Shown here piece after piece: positions 1 through 6,704 of a DNA stretch of 19,839 bases; within the stretch, counting starts at the first letter, position 1, and each line of letters starts with the position of its first letter. Position numbers and translations under genes: made by a program. A model generated the notes under the pieces. That model was not told the origin of the DNA and ran no database searches. It was given only the letters and a program-made list of their open reading frames with translations. The stretch spans positions 1 through 19,839 of the forward strand of contig JBBIOI010000061.1 in NCBI GenBank assembly GCA_037443425.1, read 5' to 3'. This stretch comes from JBBIOI01 sp037443425. GTDB taxonomy: Bacteria > Desulfobacterota > BSN033 > UBA1163.

Positions 1-42
1 ATAAAAAATTAATTTTTTGTCAAGTTCTCATGAAGAAGAGAC

Positions 43-254
43 CTCTGAAAAACTATTTAAAAATCCTTTCATAGATGGGGAGGTGGGATGAAAAAGCCTT
101 CGAGCGGATACCTTTTATAGATTAGCACTATTGATAAATCCCCTTAAAATAATTTGGTTTTTTTAAAGCGATTGTTAGCAATTTAAACATTAAAAGCCCG
201 CATTCGAAGGGTTTTGAACCCTACCTCCCCAGTCTATCAAAGACTTTTTCAGGG
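43..254. repeat. 212-bp palindromic MITE-like repeat
   Basis: The ends are near-perfect 10-bp inverted repeats, CTCTGAAAAA at 43-52 and TTTTTCAGGG at 245-254 (9 of 10 match). Inside are longer imperfect arms (66-89 against 218-242) around the shared core GGGGAGGT. An 11-bp direct repeat, TCTCATGAAGA, flanks the element at 26-36 and 256-266 and may be a target duplication. The same ends and right-hand core recur, shortened, at 9413-9476 in reverse orientation. No transposase is encoded, so a non-autonomous element or a large REP-type palindrome is the likely identity. Confidence 0.6.
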
Positions 255-333
255 CTCTCATGAAGAGGTTTCTGAAAAACTCCTGAAGTAGTTAACCACT
301 CTATACCTCCCCTCAATTAGACTTTGTTATGAT

Positions 334-414
334 GTCATTCTGAGGCTTTAGCCGAAGAATCTATGTTTTATAAGGGTTTGAATTCTATAGATTCCTCGCT
401 TTGCTCGGAATGAC
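334..414. repeat. Intergenic hairpin repeat (GTCATTC...GGAATGAC)
   Basis: Two imperfect 27-30 base arms (334-363 and 388-414) face each other across about 24 bases. The right arm carries the motif TTCCTCGCTTTGCTCGGAAT. Related half copies occur at about 629-655 and 5966-5993. I recognise this motif type as a common dispersed intergenic hairpin in several bacterial phyla. Its function is unknown. Confidence 0.6.
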
Positions 415-663
415 AAACATGACATACACCTCATTGCGACACAGCCTGAAGATAAGGGGAGGCAAGGTAGGGGGGTTCGACAAGCCACAAGGGCTTGCAT
501 TACGAGAAATTAAAATAATATAAGGTGTAGGGTTCCTTGCCATATTTGGTTTCATTTATTATGTATAATTATGACACAATTTCATTGTGGAAAGTCAATA
601 AGACAAGACACAATCTCTTCCAAATTTTCATTCCGAGCTAAGCGAGGACTCTATTAGATTAAA

Positions 664-2859
664 TTACTTCTTTTCTTCAAGTCTTTTAATTGCTTCGTCA
701 AGTCGATTATTTGCAAATTCAAGCAACTCTTCTGTATATTCAAGATTATGAACCCCTTTACCATTCTTAACTAAATTATAATTGAGTTCTGCCTCCCCAA
801 ATGGTTTTCTATAAACAAACGTATGACCTCCACGAAGCTCTATACGCCTTATCTCCTCCTTTACCCTTTCCAGCTTCGGGGCTATCTTTTTAAGCAATTC
901 TTCTGATGTCGCCTTCCATCTTACAACTATTTCTCCGTAGCTCTGGTCATGACATTCTATACATCTCTTCTTTATCGCATCAAATGTATCCCTCTTTTTA
1001 TTTAAAACACCCTTATGGCAATCAACACACTCAACAACATCCAATTTCTCACTTGGTCTCTCCTGAACTCCAATACCCCCTTTCCCATGGATCAATCTCT
1101 TAGCAGAGAAGTGGCAATCTTCACATCTTACTTTTGAAATCTCTTGCCCATGGTGGCACTCTTTACAGTTTTTCTGGAAAGTCTTTCCATGATCTTCACG
1201 AGAAGAATGGCAATCTACACATTTTAAACTATTTCCAATGACATGTGTTTCGTGAGAAAATTTAATTTCATTAAATGGTACTATTCTCTTCTCCATTCCC
1301 ACATGACAAAGTGTTGTACAAGTCATCTCGGTTTTAAACTCCTTTGGTTTATAATTCTTATCAAGGGCTGCTAAGACTAGCTCTGTCTTATTATTTGCAG
1401 CATTAAGAAGTTTAAATGCATATTCAATATTATGGACTCCCTTTCCTAAAAGAACGAAATTATAGTTATGACGGGCCTCGTTTAAAAGATTTTGTGCCTT
1501 CTTGAACTCAGGGCTACCTCCCTTTGTCTTTTCTAACTCATACAATTTTCTTTGAACATTAAATATTCGCATATTTGTTTCATTTTCAGCCTTAGAGAGT
1601 AGCCTTTTCCAATGTTTAAGCGTTTCATCAAAACCTTCTCCATGGCAATCCACACAGGTCTCCCCAAGTGCCTTCTCCACATATTTTGTTGTATAAAGTG
1701 CAGCCTGGCTTTCCTCTCCCTTTCGGTGGCAGGCTATACAGTCTATATTTGTTGTAAACATGAGACTTGGAGAATCCGGAACACCGATACCACCTGTACC
1801 CATGTAAAGGTCCCTTGGCGGTCGATGTATTTCTTTTGATTGTGCGTGGCATTTATCACAAACAGTGGGAGAATGGACTATAGTTAAAATAGGAGCTATT
1901 TCATGCTTAATCTGAGAATGGCAATCTGCACATTCTATTTTATGATCTGTCACATGATTTTTATGGATAAATTGCGAGCTATATTTTGTAGATAATATCT
2001 CAGGTTCATTATGACATTGTAGGCATTTCCCTTCTGGGATATGACCATCTCCTGTTACAACATTTGTATGACACTTTTCACATGCTATTCCCCTTGCTAT
2101 ATATTTTCGATGATTAAAATTCCATCCTTTAACTTTAATATCCCCTTTTGGTTCAATATGACATGATACACAGCTACCAACTGCACAGGATATGCATTCT
2201 TCTTCTCCCTTTGGTCCTGCTCTAAAATAATGACAAATGAAACAATTTATCTCGTGAACAGTGAGATGTAAACCCTGTACAAGTTGTGCATGGCAGCTTG
2301 TACAACGGAGTTTCATTCCTCTTCTCAATTCCCCAACATGTTTTCCATGTGAAAAAGCAACATTTTTATATACCATGTCCCTTTGAAGATTCTCGATTTT
2401 GTGGCAACCTTTCTGTAAACAACTTGAATCATTTATTTCTGCATGGGGTTTACTCGGTCTCTTACCTGAGAGAAAATAGGCTAACGATACCTGGCCATCT
2501 ACCCATTTCCCTTTAAGATGATTTAAAAAGCCAGGCTCATAATGACATTTTATGCAAGCTACGTCCTTATGAGTTGAATTCCTCCAGGACTCCATATATA
2601 CTTCCATTTGGTGACAAAGACCGCAAAAGGTAGGAGTTTCAGTAAATTTAAGAACAATTAAAAAAAGAATAACAAATAAAATTATACATATGGCAAGTGA
2701 TGTCTTAATCGCCTTTACATGTTCCTGGGTTCCCTTTTTAAAATTTGAGTATACATCAAACCAAAAATTTTTTATTAAAAAATATAACTCCTGTAAATTA
2801 CTTTTGCTATAGTAGTTTTTCAACCATTTTAAAGACAAAAATCTTTTTAATTTTTCCAT
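664..2859 (-). CDS. Membrane-anchored ~18-haem cytochrome c, NapC/NirT-like N-terminus
   Basis: A 731-residue periplasmic electron-transfer protein. One membrane helix (about residues 55-71) is followed by a NapC/NirT-like start, C79-G-L-C-H and then C102-I-K-C-H, suggesting it takes electrons from menaquinol or a quinol dehydrogenase. I count 16 CXXCH sites plus two unusual ones, CX4CH at 147-153 and CX3CH at 514-519. An extra Cys cluster lies at 222-230. The C-terminal half contains a duplication: the motifs GGIGV (356 and 594) and KGVHN (473 and 701) each recur in a unit of haem sites followed by long helices. The ATG at 2857-2859 is preceded by a G-rich ribosome site (GGGGG, about 9 bases away). 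It is monocistronic and divergent from the next operon. The family is certain as a multiheme cytochrome; the partner and substrate are unknown. Confidence 0.9.
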   Translation of the reverse strand: MEKLKRFLSLKWLKNYYSKSNLQELYFLIKNFWFDVYSNFKKGTQEHVKAIKTSLAICIILFVILFLIVLKFTETPTFCGLCHQMEVYMESWRNSTHKDVACIKCHYEPGFLNHLKGKWVDGQVSLAYFLSGKRPSKPHAEINDSSCLQKGCHKIENLQRDMVYKNVAFSHGKHVGELRRGMKLRCTSCHAQLVQGLHLTVHEINCFICHYFRAGPKGEEECISCAVGSCVSCHIEPKGDIKVKGWNFNHRKYIARGIACEKCHTNVVTGDGHIPEGKCLQCHNEPEILSTKYSSQFIHKNHVTDHKIECADCHSQIKHEIAPILTIVHSPTVCDKCHAQSKEIHRPPRDLYMGTGGIGVPDSPSLMFTTNIDCIACHRKGEESQAALYTTKYVEKALGETCVDCHGEGFDETLKHWKRLLSKAENETNMRIFNVQRKLYELEKTKGGSPEFKKAQNLLNEARHNYNFVLLGKGVHNIEYAFKLLNAANNKTELVLAALDKNYKPKEFKTEMTCTTLCHVGMEKRIVPFNEIKFSHETHVIGNSLKCVDCHSSREDHGKTFQKNCKECHHGQEISKVRCEDCHFSAKRLIHGKGGIGVQERPSEKLDVVECVDCHKGVLNKKRDTFDAIKKRCIECHDQSYGEIVVRWKATSEELLKKIAPKLERVKEEIRRIELRGGHTFVYRKPFGEAELNYNLVKNGKGVHNLEYTEELLEFANNRLDEAIKRLEEKK

Positions 2860-3227
2860 TAAATTGCCCCCAAAAAAACTTATTTCCTTTTCTTTTATTT
2901 ATTGGCAATAAAAGTTTTTATTATTAACTATGGTTCAATATATTTATTTTTTCAAAATTATAATATAAATTTTTTTTAATAAAGTCAAGAAAAACAGGAA
3001 AAAGGAAAAAGCGGAAAAAGCCAAGAAAAAGCCTGAAAATGGAAAAAGATCTATTCTCCTTTTTATAGAATATATTTAAACTCGGTAGTAAGTGAATCTT
3101 ATTCTCTATTCAAATACAAAATAAAGAAACTAAATTGGAGAAGAATCAAATTTTTTTTATTGAATTTTATTCATTATTTTATTAAATTATATTAAAAAAT
3201 TGAAGTCTTTTTATATGAGAGGGTTGT
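2860..3227. other. Divergent intergenic region
   Basis: Very AT-rich spacer between the minus-strand cytochrome gene and the plus-strand operon. It holds the minus-strand promoter (2960-2988), an AT palindrome (AATAAAAGTTTTTATT, within about 2907-2922) in the cytochrome leader, and a purine-rich tract with repeated GGAAAAAG-like units at about 2990-3048. A weak plus-strand promoter candidate is TTGAAT (3160-3165), 17 bases, TAAATT (3183-3188). I see no gene. Confidence 0.5.
2960..2988 (-). promoter_or_regulatory. Sigma-70-type promoter of the 18-haem cytochrome gene
   Basis: On the minus strand, TTGACT (2988-2983) and TATTAT (2965-2960) are separated by exactly 17 bases. This predicts transcription starting near 2953 and a leader of roughly 90 bases. 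The same pair of hexamers with the same spacing occurs at 9483-9511, which supports both. Confidence 0.6.
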
Positions 3228-3377
3228 ATGGGAAAAATAATTTTAGGTATACTAATTCTAATCCTGATTGTGCTTATTTTTCTTTTATTCTGGATTATTG
3301 TATTAACTTTAGCACTTTTGCTATTCGGTAGAAAAATAAAAAAAAGTAATTTAATCCAGAAAGAGGAATTTGCATAA
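3228..3377 (+). CDS. Small single-helix membrane peptide (49 aa)
   Basis: A 49-residue open frame starting at ATG 3228, behind a good ribosome site (GAGAGGG at 3217-3223). It encodes one long hydrophobic segment (about residues 4-33, rich in Ile and Leu) and a basic, polar tail (RKIKK...QKEEFA). The predicted topology is N-out/C-in, or a simple inner-membrane anchor. The stop codon at 3375-3377 abuts the ATG of the DUF1684 gene at 3378, which indicates translational coupling in one operon. I do not recognise a family. It could be an accessory subunit of the downstream redox proteins, but nothing in the sequence shows this. Confidence 0.6.
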   Translation: MGKIILGILILILIVLIFLLFWIIVLTLALLLFGRKIKKSNLIQKEEFA

Positions 3378-4022
3378 ATGATTTTTTATTTAAGGCATAT
3401 GCGATTTGGTATATTTTTTTTGGTCTTTTATTTATTTTTGTCACTTTTATTTGTCTCTAATTCCTTATTAAGCAAATCTGAAGACCCACTTAATGTAAGG
3501 TCCGAGAAGTTAAAAGAGATGAGAAGAAAAAGGGATAAGTTCTTTAAAGAAGATCCAAAATCTCCTCTAAAAGAAGAGGATAAAAAGAGATTTAAGGGGC
3601 TAAACTATTATCCTATCGATTTAAAATATGCCATTGTAGGATTTATTGAAAAATATCCTCTTGAACCTAAACCGATTTATGTAATACTTCCGACAAACAG
3701 AGAGATCGGGAAAAAATATGTGAAATTTGGAAGGTTTAAATTTAAACTTGATGGCAAAGAGTATGTTCTTCAAATCTACAGGCCTCTCGGCGGCGGAGAA
3801 CTATTTCTGCCATTTCGAGATAAGACTTCTGAAAAAGAGACTTATCCAAAAGGGCGTTATCTTTTTATAGAGCCTTTACCAGATGGGAAAGTACTGGTCG
3901 ACTTTAACAGGGCTTATAATCCATTCTGTGAATATAATGATAAATTTTTATGCCCATTTGCACCTGAAGAAAACTGGCTCCCTTTTGAAATCAAGGCAGG
4001 AGAGAAAAGATTCAGGTTTTAA
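3378..4022 (+). CDS. DUF1684 family exported protein
   Basis: A 214-residue protein with an N-terminal hydrophobic signal or anchor (about residues 8-30) and then a DUF1684 domain. Recognisable family features are RDKFFKEDPKSPL near residue 53, the FKGLNYYPID block, GRYLFIEPLPDGKVLVDFNRAYNP near the C-terminus, two cysteines in CEYNDKFLCPFAPEENWLP, and the AGEKRF end. DUF1684 has no established function that I know of. An alternative ATG at 3399 would give a more ordinary signal peptide, but 3378 is preferred because it directly abuts the upstream stop and has AGAGGAA at a workable distance. The gene lies 23 bases before the selenoprotein cytochrome, so a shared transcript is likely. Confidence 0.85.
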   Translation: MIFYLRHMRFGIFFLVFYLFLSLLFVSNSLLSKSEDPLNVRSEKLKEMRRKRDKFFKEDPKSPLKEEDKKRFKGLNYYPIDLKYAIVGFIEKYPLEPKPIYVILPTNREIGKKYVKFGRFKFKLDGKEYVLQIYRPLGGGELFLPFRDKTSEKETYPKGRYLFIEPLPDGKVLVDFNRAYNPFCEYNDKFLCPFAPEENWLPFEIKAGEKRFRF

Positions 4023-4045
4023 GGTTTAATTGGTAGGTTTTTAAA

Positions 4046-5626
4046 ATGAAAGGAAAAAAGATAATATTCATTCTCCTTGGATTGTTCCTATTTATAAGTA
4101 TTCCCTCAATTCAAGGCTCACCAAAAGTCAGATTCACTATCCTTTATACAAACGATGTGATGGGCGAGGTTGAGCCCTGTGGCTGATTCAGGAATCCACT
4201 TGGCGGGGTCGCCAAGAGATCAACATTGATAGCACAAATTAAAAAAGAGATAAAAAACATCCTTATCCTTGACACAGGAAATCTCCTCTTTCGGAAACCC
4301 CTTCAAACCGAAACAAAAAGAAGAGATGCAATTCTCAGAGCAGATCTCCTCATAAAATCCTATAATGAAATGGGATACGATGCCGTAAATGTAGGTGAAA
4401 AAGATTTAATGATGGGTTTAAAATTCTTAAATGATATTGCAAATAAGGCAAAGTTTCCTTTCGTTTCTGCAAATCTATTTGAAAAAAAGAGTCAGAAACC
4501 TATTTTTAAACAATACATTATTAAAGAGATATCCGGGTTAAAAATAGGAATCATCGGACTTCTGGATGATCAATATAATATTACCTTGAATGATATTGAG
4601 CCCGAATTGTCTATTCTTGAACCAATTTCTGTTACAAAAAATATCGTCAAAGGTCTAAGGGAGTACTGTCACCTTATAATAGTTCTCTCACAGTTTGGAG
4701 AATCAAAGCTAAGAAAACTTTCTAAAGAAACCTCTGGGATTGACCTCATCCTCGGGGGTGGCGGAGAATCTACAAGGGCCTACATAGATATTGTCAATGA
4801 TGTTCCAATTTATCGTTTAGAACCAAGAGGTGGTTACTTAGGGAGAATCGATTACTCTATTTCCAATATGAACAAACCTATTAGGTTCGTTTCATCCATC
4901 GGACGGGAAGAGTTAGAAAAAAGGCTTGAAAGGTTAAAAAATCGCTACACTCAAATAAAATCTGAGATGGAAAAATCTGGCAAGAAAGAAGAGGTAAGAT
5001 TAAAAGAACTAAGATTCATAGAATCAAAAAAGATTGAAGTAGAAAAGGCCTTGTTTGCAATGCAGGATAAAAATTTTTATAAACATACAGCCATCCCTAT
5101 TCCCCTTTCGATTCCAGAAGACCAAAAAATAATCAAATTTGTTGAAGATTACAGGATTGAATCTGTAAAGTTATATAAACCAAGGATTCCTGTTATTCAG
5201 GTAAAGGATTTATCAGATAAGGAACTTATTGCACGAATTCCTAAAAATAGCCCGTATATAGGAGCAATCTCCTGCAAAAGATGCCATGAGACAAACTATA
5301 AAAATTGGTTAAAAACCAAACATGCAAAGGCAACTCAAACCATTATCCCATCACCTAAATATGCACAGGAAGAGTGTCTAATCTGCCATTCAACAGGTTA
5401 TGGAAAGGTAGGCGAATACTCTACGGTTGAAGAAGTCCCTTTTTATCTTCAAGGTGTCCAGTGTGAGGCCTGTCATGGGGAGGGAAGAGGACATCCAGAA
5501 AAAGGTAGTATTGAAAGGAAGGTAACTTTAGGTACATGCAGGAACTGTCATACAAAAGACCAAAGCCCTCTTTTTAATTATTCTGCCTATCTTGAAAAAA
5601 TCGGCTGTAAAATCTCAAAAGAATAA
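4046..5626 (+). CDS. UshA-like selenoprotein fused to a tetraheme cytochrome c
   Basis: Reading from ATG 4046 gives a signal peptide (about residues 1-24), then YTND (34-37), E-P-C45-G46-UGA(47), and PLGGVAKRST, in one frame to a stop at 5626 (526 residues). Homologues of this 5'-nucleotidase-like family carry Cys-Gly-Cys here, so the UGA at 4184-4186 most likely encodes selenocysteine. The phosphoesterase-like half has lost the usual metal-binding His residues (TND-V-M, VGEKDL, LSQFG and LGGGGES in place of His-containing motifs). A charged coiled coil (about 285-335) leads to a cytochrome c554-like half with haem sites at C410, C444, C473 and C498. It is likely a periplasmic redox protein; its substrate is unknown. 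Automatic callers would start it at TTG 4226 and lose the signal peptide and active-site motif. I recall NCBI naming a family 'UshA-like (seleno)protein', which fits. Confidence 0.85.
4187..4216 (+). promoter_or_regulatory. Bacterial SECIS-like hairpin after the UGA
   Basis: Bases 4199-4205 (CTTGGCG) pair perfectly with 4210-4216 (CGCCAAG) around the loop GGGU. The loop begins 19 bases after the UGA, and G occupies its first positions, matching the general rules for bacterial SECIS elements read by SelB. The bases also encode the conserved LGGVAK segment, so part of the stem is under coding constraint. Confidence 0.65.
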
Positions 5627-5660
5627 CAAAGGAATCTTTGAATACTGCAACGATATTTTT

Positions 5661-5792
5661 CTATGATTCAAGAATTCCAAATTTTTGCATACGGTAACGG
5701 AGGGCATCACGACTTATATCCAGCAGTTCTGCAGCTTTAGTCTGGTTTCCTCCTGTTAATCGAAGGGCTTGCCTAACAAGCATTTCCTCTAA
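5661..5792 (-). pseudogene. Relic of an NtrC-family regulator (Fis-type HTH end)
   Basis: The minus strand encodes about 43 codons ending at a TAG (5663-5661) that read LEEMLVRQALRLTGGNQTKA and onward AAELLDISRDALRYRMQKFG. This is a near-perfect Fis-type helix-turn-helix as found at the C-terminus of sigma-54-dependent NtrC/AtoC activators. A stop codon lies directly upstream (5795-5793), and the AAA+ and receiver domains are absent, so it is a truncated remnant. An ATG at 5783 with GAGGAA just before it could in principle express a 40-residue HTH peptide, but I consider decay more likely. Confidence 0.7.
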
Positions 5793-5944
5793 TTAAACTT
5801 GTTATAAAAATAACTTTAAAAAGTAATGAAGCAAGTTTAAAGGGAAATAACATCTCTTAAAATGGCCAATCCATAGATTTCCCCCCTAATTTTACAAAAA
5901 AATTTATAACACCCATGTAACTGAAAATCAAATTTAACTTAAAA

Positions 5945-5997
5945 GTTGCGTGACAATCTCACTCATAGATTCCTCGTTTCGCTCGGAATGACAACTT
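5945..5997. repeat. Dispersed intergenic repeat, composite copy
   Basis: GTGACAATCTC at 5950-5960 matches the 'TTGC...GTGGCAATCTC' family seen at 14053-14145 and 19250-19277. ATAGATTCCTCGTTTCGCTCGGAATGACA then matches the right arm of the 334-414 repeat. Two repeat families are thus joined here. Confidence 0.5.
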
Positions 5998-6310
5998 GAC
6001 GCGTAAATACAGCGTTTCTTCCAACAGGACTCCATCATTACGAGATTCACATTTGGGTCTATATTAATGCCAATTAAACACTTTCATCCTTCGTAATGCC
6101 CTTTGAGAGTATGGGGGTTTAGATTTAAAATAATGATCTCAGAGATATTAAACTTTATAAATAAACTCCCCGAGATGTGTAAAATTCCGCAACCATCTGA
6201 GTAAAATTCCATATTCCTGGTCTTGTCGAGGTTTTATGCCCCAATAAATAAATTAAAAAAATATTATCCTCAATAATGCGTGAAAAATAAACTTAAATTT
6301 ATATTTGGTC

Positions 6311-6369
6311 TTCAATTTATGGAGGTTTTCTCTTATAATTTATTTGTGGCAAAAAACGTTTTGTGCCAC
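6311..6369 (+). promoter_or_regulatory. Promoter candidate overlapping a 24-bp palindrome
   Basis: A perfect TATAAT (6334-6339) is preceded at 17 bases by a weak -35, TTCAAT (6311-6316). The predicted start, about 6346, coincides with a 24-base near-perfect palindrome at 6346-6369: GTGGCA and TGCCAC flank AAAACGTTTT, with one mismatched pair. An operator for a dimeric repressor at +1 is a reasonable reading. It would drive a 360-base leader to the tetraheme gene at 6705. A structural hairpin with no regulatory role is the alternative. Confidence 0.4.
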
Positions 6370-6418
6370 GAATTAAAATAATCCAAAATTTAACTTATAA
6401 ACATGTCCAAAGGCTTGA

Positions 6419-6532
6419 GAACATTATGTTTATCCTTCAAAGACTGGAGCGATCCCTTTCATAACTGGAGCATATAAAGATGAACCATACAAAGCAAATG
6501 TCTTATTTTTAAAGGCCATTTATAGATTTTAA
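6419..6532 (+). pseudogene. Probable scrap of a molybdopterin oxidoreductase
   Basis: An open stretch of 37 codons between TGA (6416-6418) and TAA (6530-6532) reads YPSKTGAIPFITGAYKDEPY followed by KANVLFLKAIY. It resembles the segment in DMSO-reductase family proteins that leads into the 'PYPIKALF...NP' motif; the intact protein at 10783 has PSIGDAYPYPIKALF in the same context. It has no start codon or ribosome site of its own and nothing recognisable on either side. The assignment rests on one short motif and could be chance. Confidence 0.35.
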
Positions 6533-6602
6533 CGAGAATGGAGAAATAAAAGTATTTTTCTTGAAATTCATTTAATTTAGTGTTAGTCATTAAATGGATT
6601 TT

Positions 6603-6630
6603 AAAAGGGGACGAAATTTTCCCTTTTTTT
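6603..6630 (+). terminator. Terminator-like hairpin before the tetraheme gene
   Basis: AAAAGGGGA (6603-6611) pairs with TTTCCCTTTT (ending at 6627), with one G-U pair, and is followed by T residues to 6630. It ends anything transcribed from the decayed region, or acts as an attenuator for the gene at 6705. The latter would parallel the hairpin at 9528-9566. Confidence 0.5.
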
Positions 6631-6704
6631 ATGATAACTAAAAAAGACAGGGGTAAAAAAAAGCCATTGTAAAAATCTAATTGAGTGAATATATTAAGGT
6701 GGAT

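Larger units (their letters stand above)
1..663. other. Gene-free stretch with palindromic repeats
   Basis: I see no coding region here. The stretch holds a 212-bp palindromic repeat (43-254), a partial second copy of its left end (256-283), a hairpin repeat (334-414), and a half copy of that second family near 629-655. A short hairpin at 575-589 (CACAAT/ATTGTG) lies downstream of the minus-strand cytochrome gene but has no T-run, so I do not call a terminator. Confidence 0.6.
5627..6704. other. Decayed 1.08-kb intergenic region
   Basis: No intact gene. In order it holds a weak hairpin right after the selenoprotein stop (CAAAG/CTTTG), a regulator HTH relic (5661-5792, minus), a dispersed repeat (5945-5997), a promoter over a palindrome (6311-6369), a probable molybdopterin-oxidoreductase scrap (6419-6532), an AT hairpin (CATTTAAT/ATTAAATG, 6569-6596), and a terminator-like hairpin (6603-6630). 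I see nothing I can name in 6000-6300. Confidence 0.55.

Noticed and set aside
1..663. CRISPR-like spaced repeats
   Set aside because: The repeats are few, inverted and irregularly spaced, with no constant unit and spacer pattern.
2990..3048. A Lys/Glu-rich coding tail in the purine-rich tract
   Set aside because: No start codon or ribosome site precedes it in any frame, and the composition alone explains the apparent peptide.
4185..4196. A small hairpin GATTC/GAATC right at the UGA
   Set aside because: The loop would be only two bases, and it is far weaker than the hairpin at 4199-4216. It is probably incidental.
4139..4201. The TGA as a plain nonsense mutation (pseudogene)
   Set aside because: No other stop or frameshift occurs in 526 codons, the position matches a catalytic-type Cys, and a fitting hairpin follows. 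Sequence error remains possible but is less likely.
4226..5626. Shorter start (TTG 4226) for the phosphoesterase/cytochrome protein
   Set aside because: It lacks a signal peptide although the haem sites require export, and it has no ribosome site. The upstream codons in the same frame encode a signal peptide and conserved family motifs.
6178..6245. A minus-strand integrase-like remnant beginning LGHKTSTRPG
   Set aside because: Only the LGHK tetrapeptide resembles an integrase. The rest does not continue the motif, so it is likely chance.
6346..6369. Sigma-54 promoter on the minus strand (TGGCAC...TTGC)
   Set aside because: The distance between TGGCAC and TTGC is ten bases rather than five, so GG and GC are not in -24/-12 spacing. 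The match comes from the palindrome.
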